Assembly (NCBI GenBank): GCA_958496175.1
Contig: OY292274.1
Coordinates: 14,777,689 to 14,841,688, forward strand
Source: Sisyra terminalis
Taxonomy: Eukaryota; Arthropoda; Insecta; Neuroptera; Sisyridae
Reading direction: 5' to 3'
Length of the DNA stretch: 64,000 nt
Under the pieces are notes generated by a model. It was not told where the DNA came from, did not search any database, and saw only the letters and a program-made list of their open reading frames with translations. Below, in pieces: positions 11,755-22,689 of the stretch (position 1 is the stretch's first letter; each line of letters begins with the position of its first letter). The position numbers and the translations under genes are program-made.

Positions 11755-12156
11755 AAATAACAAAGTGTAAATTATTTAAAAATAAAAGACCCTTCGAAAT
11801 CTTCGGAACTACAACAAATTGAAGATAAACTACAGGATCGGAATCAATAATAAATATATAAAACTACTTATGAATTTACATACTTTTATAAATATTTTTA
11901 ATATAACTCATAAAATATATTCGGATACAACAGCTCAATCGTAGACAAAATAATATCAAAATTTACTAAAAATCCATTCTTTCAACAAAAGAAAACAAAA
12001 AATATATAAAATCAAACTTCAACTATATATTTAGTTTTACAATCGCAAACTTCCTTACGAAAAATAACTTCAATATCGCATTTTCAACAAACAACAACAT
12101 GACGAAAATTCTTAAACACTACTTACTAAGAGAACAACTAAATTACAACGAAAAAT

Positions 12157-12487
12157 AAAACCGGAATATATAAAATTAAATGTGGTTCCTGTGAAAAATT
12201 TTACATTGGCCAAACTGGTACATCTTTTGGAACAAGATATAAGGAACATACACTCAAGAAACCTACTTCTATAACAACTTGAAATTTTACAAAACACCTT
12301 TATGAGCAAAAATCATCAATGCTTAAACTTCGAAACAAATTTTAAGCCACTACATATTTGCAAGAAAGGATCACATATGAACACTCTAGAAGAATATGAA
12401 ATATACAAAGCTCAGAAACTAGATCCAAATAACATCCCTAACGACAAATTATATAAAACAACCTATATGAAATTTGTTTACAATTGA
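12157..12487 (+). pseudogene. GIY-YIG endonuclease domain of a Penelope-like element
   Basis: From 12163 the plus strand reads GIYKIKCGSCEKFYIGQTG, the start of a PLE-type GIY-YIG domain (GIY, the conserved Cys-x-x-Cys and YIGQT). RYKEH follows and then a stop. After a frameshift the frame at 12302-12487 continues with HICKKGSHMNTLEEYEIYKA, the usual C-terminal part of this domain. In PLEs the endonuclease nicks target DNA to prime reverse transcription. Frameshifts and stops show that the gene is dead. Confidence 0.8.
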
Positions 12488-12884
12488 GTCATAGGACATA
12501 TATTATTATTCATTAGTTTATAACTTATTCATTTCAATAATATTTTCAAACATTAATATTATTCACAGCTTTATTCCAACCATCATTTATGATACATGAC
12601 ATAAACTTTTTTTTTCTAGCTTTGGTTCCCGCTCGTCGATTATATCATCGTAATCTATTTCTTTCACTAATTGAGGTTCAATTGAAAATAATGGCAGATC
12701 ATTAAGTAAATCTTAGCTCACAATGGCACGTTAATAGGCTTTGACTCTTTGCAGGGTGAAAAAAGATCAGGAAAAAGATCTTTTTCTACTTCTTTTCTTT
12801 TTCCGTTGGGATTAAAAAAAAAAATGTACAGAGCAATGTCAACATCAGGGTACATATCTCAAAGTTTTCGTGATGTAATAAATT

Positions 12885-12886
<2 letters not shown>

Positions 12887-12944
<58 letters not shown>
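12887..12944. repeat. (TA)n microsatellite
   Basis: About 29 uninterrupted AT units. Open frames across it on both strands (Ile-Tyr repeats) are artefacts of the repeat. Confidence 0.95.
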
Positions 12945-12946
<2 letters not shown>

Positions 12947-13365
12947 GGATATCTTCAGTATTGAATCTTAAAGCAGACAATGTAAAAGAATACATTCATT
13001 TACGAAGGTCTTTTCTTAATCGTAAGCATATTAGAATGTTTTAGATAAGTATGACATATTTCTTTAAATGTTAGAATAAAGCAAAAAGTTCTAGGTTTTT
13101 AAAAAAATTACCATTATGAAGATCTAAAATTTGTTCTGAATGTCCCCGGAATGGGAGTTCCCTAATTGCCAGTGATTTAACCAATGAAAAATGTGATGTA
13201 GTAAATTGGAAAGTAAATTCGATGAAAAATTATTTATTATACTATACTGAAGTTCTATAAATCGTCCGTAGATTCTTCGCCCTTAAAACTATGCCACCCC
13301 TAAAATCATGCCGCCCTTGGCTCGGATTTCACGGGCCTAGGCGTAAATCCATCACTGGTTCATTG

Positions 13366-14155
13366 TAATAACTTCCTAAGAAGAAAGTAGCTACAATCTT
13401 AGGCAATATCTAAATTTAAATATATCTCCTGAAATTTTTATTAGAACTTATGCAAAGGAAACATTTTTGATTTTTGTAGAATACCAATATGTAAATTTGA
13501 TGAATGAATAAAAGTTAATTCTTCTTAAGGGTTGTAACTATTTTGGGTTTATTAATATTGCTTTAAATTTCAGTTAAGGTAAGAAACTCTATTAAACCTT
13601 AAATAGTCTTATGATAGTTATGATAGTCTTAAATAGTCTTAAAACCATTTTTTCACTAAATGTGAAAATGGCGGAATCTTTGATTCCTTATTAAAGAATA
13701 GAAAGAACTACTTTAATGAGAAACAGCCGTTTGGTCAAACTTAGACTATTCTCGGTAGTAAAACCAAAGAATTAATGTCTGTTGGTTTTTTTTTGTAGAT
13801 TAATAATTTCAAGATGACCAAGATAAAGATTTTTGTTGGCAAACGATTAAAGAACGATTGCGAAAAACTTATTTTCATTCAACCCATTTTTAATTAAAAA
13901 CACTTTGTTAAACTGAAACATAAACGGTGGTCGCCAAAATTTCTAGAATTTAATTAAAGGCTTTCATAATTTTTAGTGCCAAACCACAATAATTGTACTA
14001 AGTTTTGATATTTTACTCTCTGATAAACTTGGTAGTATTAAATTTCAATGTCTTATTTTTTTACAACATTACGTAAATTTTATTTGGAACATTAAATTAT
14101 TATTATCGTCAGAAGTCACAATTTTTAAATTTAACGTTCATTGTTTTTTTTATAG
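13366..14155. other. No gene seen; AT-rich DNA
   Basis: A short cluster of near-identical words (atagtcttatgatagttatg, then atagtcttaaatagtc) at 13600-13645 is the only local repeat noted. Confidence 0.35.
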
Positions 14156-14163
14156 CTCTACAC

Positions 14164-14396
14164 CAGTATTTCTTAATCTTTTTACGTAAGCCGCACCCCT
14201 TTGAATCTGAAAATAGGTCTCCGCACCCCTTTGAAAAATGTGTTTGGTTTGTTTTTAGTATAGAAAAATACATTTTTTGCGACATTTCATTATTAAATTT
14301 TTTTCTAATTTATATTAATATGGGTTTCTAACGCACCCCCAAAATTACTTTCCTTCATTCCCGGGGGTTGCCGGTATCTCAGGTTAAGAAACACTG
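14164..14396. mobile_element. hAT-type MITE
   Basis: Inverted ends cagtatttcttaatct (14164) and aggttaagaaacactg (ending 14396) enclose 233 bp with no coding capacity. They are flanked by an 8-bp duplication that matches at 6 of 8 bases (ctctacac / ctctataa). Two internal copies of ccgcacccctttgaa at about 14190 and 14221 form a subterminal direct repeat. The CAG start and the 8-bp target site place it in the hAT superfamily. Confidence 0.75.
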
Positions 14397-14404
14397 CTCT
14401 ATAA

Positions 14405-15900
14405 TATTCATTTATTTACACAAATTTATGCGAATACGTTACAATACATCCATAGTAGGTATTCGAAATTTATTGGAAATTCTGCATAGATTGGGACTCT
14501 TTATTAAGAGACAATGCTTCAATAAAAAAAATATTCATTTGTAAATTTTACGAATATATCGAATTTAATACGTGTTAGGGCGTCGTATTCGTTCCTATAA
14601 TAGAATTCCTTAAATAATTAATAGTCCTTTTCGAAACGGCCAAATAATCTTTCTTACGAATTTTATAAATTTGAGTTTTACGTTTCTATTCTTTTAAGTT
14701 CATTGCCGTCCAAAAAGGTCACGCGACATTATGCGTGTTTTAACATCAAAAGAAAAAAATATTAAAAACCAGCAAGTGTTAGCCATAGGCTCAAAGAACC
14801 AAAAGCATATTTATGTTATACAATTTTTTTTTTGTATTGTTACTCACAACACACATAAAATACATCTTTTTGTGTAAAGAGAGAAATATTATTTTCTTGA
14901 AAATTCAATTGCTCTTCCATATTGGAAAATTTGAATCACTTAACAAAATGTGTTATTTTAAACAAACTATTTATTATTATTTTTTTAAACTAATTCTGCT
15001 GCTAACATATCTACAGTAATTGAATTATTCTTTTATCTCAAGTATTTGAGCTTACGCTTAATTAATTTAAATTCCTCGTCAATGTTTACATAAGGTTGCA
15101 TTTATTAATTAACCTCGTTCTTAATCTGTGGTTAGGCTTTGGTAAAGTTACGTATAAGAATTGGAAACTCAAATCCACAAATAGTGATACAAAACACTTC
15201 ATAACCATTTATACAAATGCAATGATCATTTTGTTAAGTCTATATTAAGCTCCATTTAAAGAAACTTAGGTTTTGATTTCAGCTTCAGTCTATTGTTACA
15301 AGCATATTTTTGTTAGATTTTAAGCCGCTAATATTAACAACCCATTGAAATACAATTTTGTGGGATTGAAACTTGACTAAAGTTGGTCTCCCAACACCAT
15401 TACTATAATGAGCATTGTTCCGAAATTCAAAAAACATGAACAATTCAACCCGAATCGATCCTCGTATAACATTTAACTCTTAACCATATGAATCAGTAAA
15501 TTTATATTTGAATTTTAATTATAGGAACAATAAAATCTTAATGTACGTAAAGGATATAGCTTTGTATGGGAAAAGTACCCCTGCGGCTTTTTCGATTCAA
15601 ACTCAGGGAATCGTTTTGATACTAAATAAAAAAATAGTCATATTTTCAGCTTTTTATCTCAAATGGAGTAAAGGCATGAAAAAATATTTTTACTATGAAT
15701 TCCAGGTGGAATGTCGATTTTTAAGGACCCAAACAAAAAATTTTTTGAGTGCGATTTTGAAAAGTATCCATCGCCAAATTTTCTAAAAAAACGTCCTTAG
15801 CACTCCTTTATAATCAGTAGTTTTTTATTTTATTTTTTTTGATTTGGTGGAACATAATGAAAAAAAATAAACACTGATTTTTTCCTAAATCTCATGCTTA
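14405..15900. other. No recognisable gene; one open frame of unknown nature
   Basis: A 92-codon plus-strand frame at 15508-15786 contains a less AT-rich core (gggaaaagtacccctgcggc). I recognise no domain in it, and it may be part of an unidentified repeat. Confidence 0.3.
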
Positions 15901-15924
15901 AATCATCGTTAATAATTCGACTAG

Positions 15925-16010
15925 GCGACTCGACCGTGTCGATACGGTATTGACGGTATTATCATCGGTATCCGGTATTGACGGTATTTCCGTATCGATA
16001 CGGGATAATG
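15925..16010. repeat. GTATCGATACGG/GACGGTAT repeat cluster
   Basis: Within 90 bases the word tattgacggtatt occurs twice. The cluster is framed by gtgtcgatacggtat on the left and ccgtatcgatacggg on the right, which are inverted relative to each other. This compact, less AT-rich structure does not match any element that I recognise. Confidence 0.5.
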
Positions 16011-16254
16011 TATAATTTGCCGGAGTGCAGATGAATGTATCAGTAAAATATCTACAAATGCAGTTTTGTAAATCTAATTCGGATTTGTATGTTCCTAATT
16101 TGTGGAAGTGGCAGACTTTACATTCATCGATAAACATATTTTGCTACACGATTTGTACACAATGCTTTCTGGATATATTTCTCCGAGTTTACATATTTAA
16201 TTCGATCTTTTTTAAGAAGCCTCGATTCCACGCATATACAAATAGCCTTGATTG

Positions 16255-16510
16255 CAAATTGAATTTTACTTCTATTTAGCTATGATATATTTCAATATCC
16301 TTAAGATATATGAAGTTTGTACATTAGATTACTGTAATATAAGCATATTTTTTGTCAAAAAATATATACAAACACGTCATGGAAAATTGAATATTACCTT
16401 TATTAAGCTATGATATATTTCAATGCCTTTAAAGACGTATAAAGTTTGAACATTACACAACTATATAAACATATTTCAAATTTTGTCAAAAAATATAAAT
16501 AAACACGTCA
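16255..16510. repeat. Tandem duplication of a 128-bp unit
   Basis: The stretch with agctatgatatatttcaat at 16278 recurs at 16406 with the same order of downstream words (aagtttg.acatta, catatttt..tttgtcaaaa, aaacacgtca). Two copies offset by 128 bp have diverged by substitutions and small gaps. The pair directly precedes the mariner at 16525. Confidence 0.75.
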
Positions 16511-16524
16511 CATATTCACATATA

Positions 16525-17407
16525 TTAGGTACCAGAAAATAATTTCGTTTTTGAACCTATAGTTATTCAATTGCCGCTTATTTGTTTATAAGTTATTCTA
16601 AATATTCAAAGTGGTTCTAAATAAATTTTATAACTACATAGGCTTATTAACTTATAAAAAATTACAAAATATTTTTTATTCTGAAGTCTATTTTGAAATG
16701 GTAGAACCAAAAACCCGAAAGAATACAAATTCAGTATTGTATGCTATTCGAGATTCACAGGGTAGCAACGCAAAGTTGTTACTAAAAACATTTTCAATGT
16801 TTATCTAAATGCATTAGATTCATTAATGTTCATTAATGCCAAATGAATTTTTTTAAGTTCAAATTCGATAATTTTCATGTCTCCAACTGGTACCAACGAA
16901 ATATGACAAAAAATTTAACCAACCAAGTTAAAGGAGGGAATGGTGCCAAATGTATGCCAGAAAGTTAAAGAGCTATCAAATAATTTTAATCAATCTTAAT
17001 CGATCGGTTAAATACCCAAAAGGGCCCAAAAATTGTTAACAGATAAAATTCTATGCTGCAACATGGTAATGGCAGACCCTTCTGAAGAAGAAAAGCCCTG
17101 GAAAAAACTAATAAATTAAGGAGGTGATATTGCCGTACCCACTATAATGATCTAAAGTTATTTCATCGGTTTTCTATTTATTTCAATTGTCACTACAGTT
17201 ATAAAGTGGGAAAAAAGTTGAAAACTTTAGTGATGTTCAAAATGTATTTTTTTTATATTAATTTTTTATATAAATTTGCACTCTAGGTGTCAAAACGTTG
17301 ATACTATTGAGGCAGATTATATGATTGATTTAAAATCAATAGTTGCAAAAAAAAATTGTGTTTTAATTGTATATTAAAAAAACGAAATTATTTTCTGATA
17401 CACCTAA
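16525..17407 (+). mobile_element. Deleted mariner element, second subfamily, copy 1
   Basis: Inverted ends of about 30 bp: ttaggtaccagaaaataatt (16525) and the complement of aattattttctgatacaccta (to 17407). TA precedes the left end. The plus strand holds a broken mariner transposase: an N-terminal piece around 16698-16805 (EPKTRKN, GSNAKLLLKT) and a piece around 17050-17100 with LQHGNGRP in place of the usual HDNARPH and then ALEKTNKL. At 883 bp with many stops it is inactive. Its sister is at 22690-23539. Confidence 0.75.
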
Positions 17408-19319
17408 TGTATGGGCAACTTTTGGAACCTATTTCTCGTAATTTTGGAGATAAAAAAGTCGGAAATTTTAAGATTCGAAATCAGACCCTTTTGTGTATAA
17501 AACATAAAAGTTAACACTGCGCTAATGAGTTATGCAATAAATGGTTTGGATTTACAAATGTCTATTTTTTTACACTTTATAAAGAATTTTCAGTAATAAA
17601 TATTAATTTAAATAGAATAGTTTAGAGAAATTTATTTAACATTTTAAACATCTTTGAATTTAACTTACTATTGTATAAGAGATAAAAATTGTTTTGTTCT
17701 ATTTCTTAATATGGAAATCATAAATTGGATCATTGTCGTTTTAAAGTGTTAGGTGATATATAGAAAAAAATGTTATTCAATAATATAAATCTTTCCTGTG
17801 TCCGGTATCCTGTCCTTATTCCATTTCTTCAAATTTCAATTTATTTTGATTTGTTCTCTGAACATTAGTGCTATAACGATTCCATCGTCAAAATGCCTAC
17901 GGACACTGACGATATTAAAAATTAAGTAAAATCAATTTATAATTTAAAATACGTTTCAGCCTTTTTTTATCTTTCAACAAAATGTCAAAAACGTCTAAAA
18001 GTATACAAAACTTTTAAACTTATTAAAATATGTATGTTCACGATCTTTTTCTTGTTGTTAAAAAAATTTCTTTTGTCTTCTATGATGTATATAAGAACGT
18101 TGAGATGCTTAATACTTTTTTCTAGTTAAATCCTCTAGCAAATTATTTTATTCCTTTTTTTTTTCTAAAATAACGAACTTTTGCCACGGAGATAAATCGT
18201 TTTTCTCCTGGTACGAAATATTTCACATTATTCTTTATAATAAAAAATTAGGTCTGATAAAACTATGCCAGTTTTTTTCTAACAATTATTTTCTATAAAT
18301 CAATCGTTTTTGTTTATTCATTGCCACTAAATAATCATAGAATCATAGAATCATCATTGAATTTCCAATTAGTCCATAATTCATTAAATATTATAACTGG
18401 TGTTCGGAATAATCATAGAATATTTTTTTTTCATTTAACAGGTAATAAAGTTCACTATTTCAATATATCGAAAATCGGCGTATGAAATTACAGTTGAAAA
18501 GTTAGTAATGAAAATATGATGTTTAAAGAGATAAAAATATATAATTTCTAATATTATCAAATATCTAATATTATAAAATATGCTGCAGCTACTCAATTTG
18601 TATCTTAAGTAAGTTAACAATAATAAGAAAGATAATATAAAATGGAGTTTGCCATCTTTTCTATTGTAAAAATGTTAGTCTCGATAACCGTCTTATAAAC
18701 CTAAAGATAAAGATGTGTAATATTTGTCATTGATAGAATAAAAACTTTATATTTTTTCTAGAACTCTGATATTTTTAAATAAAATATTTAATAGATTTTA
18801 ATCACCTATACAAAAAAAAGTAACAGAACTTTAATCCGAGTAGCGTAAATGAATTTAAATTCACGAAGTGAGCTAGAGTTTTCTTGGCGAATTAAGAATG
18901 TACATATATGCGATATAAACGTTAAGTTGATATATATGTAAATCTAGGGGGTAAGGGTGAAATTTGACAAAGAAAGATGGATCGCTGTTTATTTGTAAAA
19001 CAGAAAATGGATTTTGAGGTAGGTATATATAGAAAACACAGATTTGAAGTATATCATATATACAATAAGAAAACTCGTAATTCAAGGGTGGGTTATTATA
19101 GTTTAAATTATATTGAAAAGACTAAATCCGAGCAATAGTATTAATTTTATAAAATAACAGATAAATTGTATTGAAGTAGTGTATTCAGGCAAGTAGATAC
19201 TTTCTCGTTGAAGTGTGAGTTATTTAGGAAGTGGAAAAATTCCTTTAATAAGTTTACTTTAGTACGACATTGAATGCACTTATTTTTTTATACAAGGTAA
19301 TCTGGACCAACATTAAATA
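17408..19319. other. No gene seen over about 1.9 kb
   Basis: AT-rich DNA. A small direct repeat (aatcatagaatcatagaatcat, about 18334-18355) is the only structure noted. Confidence 0.35.
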
Positions 19320-19321
19320 TA

Positions 19322-20602
19322 GGGTGTCTCAGTAAGAGTGCACTTTTTCATTTTAAAATAAAAACATGAATTTTTAAGAGAGTTGTGATACTTTTTATTG
19401 AGAGTAAAGAAGACATGTTCCGATTAAGTATGAAATAAAATATTCGGCATATGACCCCCACGACTCTTATAACAGGCCATTACTCTTGTCATGCAATTTT
19501 TCATAAATTTTTCCCAGAGATGTAGCTGTATCTCATCGATGACGCGTTGGATCTCTGATTTGAGATCAGGAATTGTTTCTAGTTTACTCGCATAACCCTA
19601 GATTTTACAAAACCCCAAAGAAAAAAATCACACAGCGTTAAATCACATGATCTTGGTGGCCAATTAACACTAGAATTTCGTGAGATAATTTATTCTGAAA
19701 ATTGCTGCTGCAATAAATTGCTTGTTTCATGCGTGGTGTGGAAGGTCACACCGTCTTGCTGGAACCACATTTCATCCAGATCCATGGCGTTCAGTTGTGG
19801 CCACAAGAACTCGGTTATCATGTTCCTGTAACGAATTCCGTTCATAGTCACTACAATTTTGGCCTCATCTTCAAAAAAGAAAGGCCCATTCATGCCGCCT
19901 GACCATAATCTGCACTAGACAGTTGTTCATTGTAGATGCATTTGTTTCTCGTGAATTGCGAAAGGATTTTCTGAGCCTCACATTCGACAATTTTACGTAT
20001 TTACGAAGCCATTCATGTGGAAATGCGCTTCATCGGAGGAGATGATTTTTTTCGAAAAATTGGGATTGACTTCACTTTGCTCCATTACCCATTAAACGAA
20101 TTGTCGACGTTTTCCATGGTCTCTTGGTTTGAGCTTCTGAGTAAGCTAAATCTTGTACGCATAAAGATGCAGATCTTTTGTCAAAATTTGCTATATAGTG
20201 CTCCGTGAAATTTGAAGTTGTTGAGAACGATGCTGTATTGATGTTTGCGAGTTTTCGACAACACTTTCGTATACAGTAGCGATGTTTTCAAGAGACCGAC
20301 CAGTACGTAGACGCAAAGAAGTCTTAGTGTCCATAATTGACCCAGTTTCTTCAAATTTTTTGACCACTCTTCGAATGGTTGACACATTAGGTGCACTTTC
20401 TCGACGGAAAATTTGGCGAAGTATGCGAGCGGTCTTAGCGTAACTTTCCCCATTTTTGTAATAAGTTTTCATAATTATAACGCGTTATTCTTTCGTAGAA
20501 GGCGCCATTTTTAATGATCGGAATAAACATAGATGACAAATTTCAGTGTTCCCACTTGCATGAAAAAAATTATTAAAAAAGTGCACTCTTATTGAGACAT
20601 TC
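19322..20602 (-). mobile_element. Full-length mariner element, DD41D type (inactive)
   Basis: The left end gggtgtctcagtaagagtgc (19322) pairs with the right end (complement of gcactcttattgagacattc, ending 20602). TA lies at 19320-19321. At 1281 bp the element has the normal length of a complete mariner. The terminal mismatches between the two ends are all of the C-to-T type. The transposase (next entry) covers almost the whole interior on the minus strand. Confidence 0.9.
19425..20508 (-). pseudogene. mariner transposase, DD41D (rosa-like), decayed
   Basis: The presumed start is the ATG at 20508, reading MAPSTKE before an in-frame stop. The helix-turn-helix region (20191-20472) follows, with KTYYKNGESYAKTARILRQ, then FEETGSIMD and GRSLENIA. 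The catalytic part keeps the first Asp in SSDEAHFH (near 20033) and the second in MWFQQDG (near 19754). The third is in LCDFFLWG, 41 residues after the second. That spacing is the DD41D signature of rosa-type mariners. The protein runs to TAA at 19425 and has several in-frame stops, so it is a fossil of near-complete length. Confidence 0.9.
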
Positions 20603-20867
20603 TTTATAAGTTTCTTTAAAGAATAGAACTATTAATTCTATGATAAAATAATATTTAATAGAAACGTTGGGTTATTTTTGTTTTGAAATAAAATAATGTC
20701 CTAAAATTAAAAAAAAAAAAATTCCACCAATATTAAATAACATCTTCGCATACAATAATGACAGAAATTTAAGGGTAAATAGTTAAAACTAAAGAACACG
20801 GTAAGGTGAGTTTTAGTTAAAATTGATTTATACTTAAATGTTTGTTTTTAGATTTAGTTTAAGCGGA

Positions 20868-21005
20868 TAGTATCGTCAACTAGTTTTAAATGTACATAAG
20901 TTTATATGTGAAAAACCAGTTGGACGAAGAAAATCTTCTAAAGTTCCTTTCGTCAACTCGTTAACTCACCTAAACACATGTGTGTAAAACGAGTTGACGA
21001 TACCA
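20868..21005. mobile_element. Short MITE with tatcgtcaact ends
   Basis: Inverted ends of about 22 bp (tagtatcgtcaactagtttt left; complement of aaacgagttgacgatacca right) enclose 138 bp. A third partial copy of the word (cgtcaactcgttaact) lies inside at 20951. No coding capacity and no clear target duplication. Confidence 0.65.
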
Positions 21006-21239
21006 TTCGATAGCACCAAATAAAATAAAAACAGAGGAATTTAAAACAATACTAAATCATAAAACAGGTAGTTGAAAAATCTATGTAGCAAGCTGAATGA
21101 TTGTAGTCTAGAATGATCGCAATTTATACAAAATACAAAATGAGAGTAATTCGAAAATGTATATCCTTGAACTGATCCTTAAAAACTATTAATAATGTTC
21201 GAATGTTTCATGTTTTGACCGGAACGGATATAGACAGCG

Positions 21240-22140
21240 ACAGGTGTGGGATTAATTTCTGCCTTTTATCTTATACGACTTTCTATTGTGGCCCTTTCTT
21301 GGATTGATTTTTATTAGTCTTTTAAGCTGCGTTTTTAGGGGTGGCCGAAAAGTTTTAAGCATTAGCTACGTTTGTTTAGGTTGCGTTAGCTTTCAAGTCA
21401 ACCAAATATTCTTTAAGTTTTCCTCTTTTGGTAGCCAGCACTCGTTGGTAGTATTTTAGTTTTCGTTTGGCGTTTTCGGAATACTTGCTTTAAACATTAT
21501 TGTCTCTTCAAAATTAATTTCACCCGTTAGTAGTTCGTATACTCTTCTTTCTTTATAATTCTCTCTGTCGCTGTTTTCGTCCGGGCATCTTTTCAATAAC
21601 TTTTTTTTATGTTGTCGATTTTATTCTTCAGTTTTGCTACTTGTTTGTTGGGTTTTTGAACTGTTTTGTTTTTTTTTTTTTAGCCGTAGATTTATTGGGT
21701 GGTCTTCCCTTTTTTCTCTCCTGGTGTTTTTCTCTCCTTTTTTAGCAGGGTGAAGTGTGCATAATTACACAATCGGCAGAAAGTCAAAGTGAATGACTTC
21801 TGTTCTGATTGATATGCATTTCAGAGGTCTTCGACTTGTATTGCACACATAGCTTAGCCAGGTGAGCTATGGCTCACGGGGCAAGCCACACATCCAAACA
21901 TTATAAAAGACTCTGCAAATAATTAAGGAGGTAGCCATTAAGAAGTGAGTCTTTCAGAATAGTCATTAAAGACTAGTCATGAAGGAGTAGTCAATAAGAA
22001 TCATTATTATAACGGAACGAGTTAATAAATCATATGAGTTAAAAAGGACAAACGTGTTTTACTCCACCATCCCTAACTAGAACATTTCAAGGGGTAGCTT
22101 GATTCTTTGGCCAATTTTTGCCTTTGTTACCCAAGATTTA
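21240..22140. other. Less AT-rich block; possible LTR remnant at about 21750-22078
   Basis: This stretch differs in composition from its neighbours and has long pyrimidine runs (ttttttctctcctgg). From about 21750 it offers a TATA-like ttataaaagact at 21901, an aataaa at 22023 and a plausible retroviral-type end ccctaac near 22078, followed by aaggggtagcttgattc, loosely like a primer-binding region. No second LTR, gag or pol trace is visible, so this is a weak suggestion of a solo LTR; an unknown repeat is equally likely. Confidence 0.2.
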
Positions 22141-22275
22141 TAAATTACACAGGTGGCCTCATGCGCTACGTGACGTATCCAGAAGAAATTTGTACATATA
22201 TTCAGACTGATTCAAATTGCAAAATTCTTCGTATGACGTCATTTTTTTTTCTTATGGGGCAACCTGTGTAATTTA
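22141..22275. mobile_element. Short MITE with taaattacacagg ends
   Basis: Inverted ends taaattacacaggtggcctc (left) and the complement of ggggcaacctgtgtaattta (right) match over about 20 bases with few differences and enclose 135 bp. It contains tgacgtatcc and tatgacgtcat. No coding capacity. The target duplication is not clear. Confidence 0.65.
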
Positions 22276-22689
22276 TGTAATTTAGGTTTTGATTTTTTTG
22301 TAGGTGTAAGCATCCCCAGTGGGTAACTGACTCCCAACTGACATTCTGATTTAACGCGAGTTTATTGTATTTAGAAGTTGTATATGATTTCTTAATGGTT
22401 TTAAAAATTTTAACAAAAACAAGCTTATATTTAACATAGATTTCTTAAAATCATTCGTAACTTCATTGTCTATTTTAGCTTCGCAACCTTTACTTGAGGG
22501 CTGCAGTCGTAAACGCTTATGTACACTGAAAGTTTCTTAAGTAATATATTAAATCAATTGTAAGGTAAAATTTTTAGATGATTAAACATGGATCTACTAA
22601 GAAACAAACTACATCAATCACCAAGAAACATAATGTTAATTAGTAATTAATTATTTAAAAAATAATCTACTTATTAAATTTTATTTTGA

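Larger units (their letters stand above)
10905..12490 (+). mobile_element. Penelope-like element 1 (fragment)
   Basis: A GIY-YIG endonuclease relic (next entry) lies downstream of a terminal-repeat-like segment ending tcggaactacaacaaattg near 11816. An inverted copy of that end (caatttgttgtagttccga) is at 10911-10930. Inverted or partial terminal repeats are known for Penelope-like retroelements. A degenerate hammerhead-like motif lies inside the forward repeat. The reverse transcriptase part is not recognisable. Confidence 0.55.
10758..13357. mobile_element. hAT-ended composite element
   Basis: The left end (10758: ttgtggtggatttaggtcc) and the complement of the right end (13357: cagtgatggatttacgcct) are diverged copies of one inverted repeat of a type common at insect hAT ends. 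They are flanked by an 8-bp duplication with one mismatch (attcattg at 10750-10757; gttcattg at 13358-13365). The 2.6-kb interior holds a PLE fragment, another hAT relic and a (TA)n run, so it has collected nested insertions. No transposase of its own is recognisable. Confidence 0.6.

Noticed and set aside
12749..12995. Proteins with Ile-Tyr repeats on both strands
   Set aside because: They are translations of the (TA)n microsatellite.
20017..20208. Plus-strand open frame inside the DD41D mariner
   Set aside because: Antisense shadow of the transposase relic.
20181..20453. Alternative minus-strand frame overlapping the mariner helix-turn-helix region
   Set aside because: The other frame at 20191-20472 carries the recognisable mariner residues.
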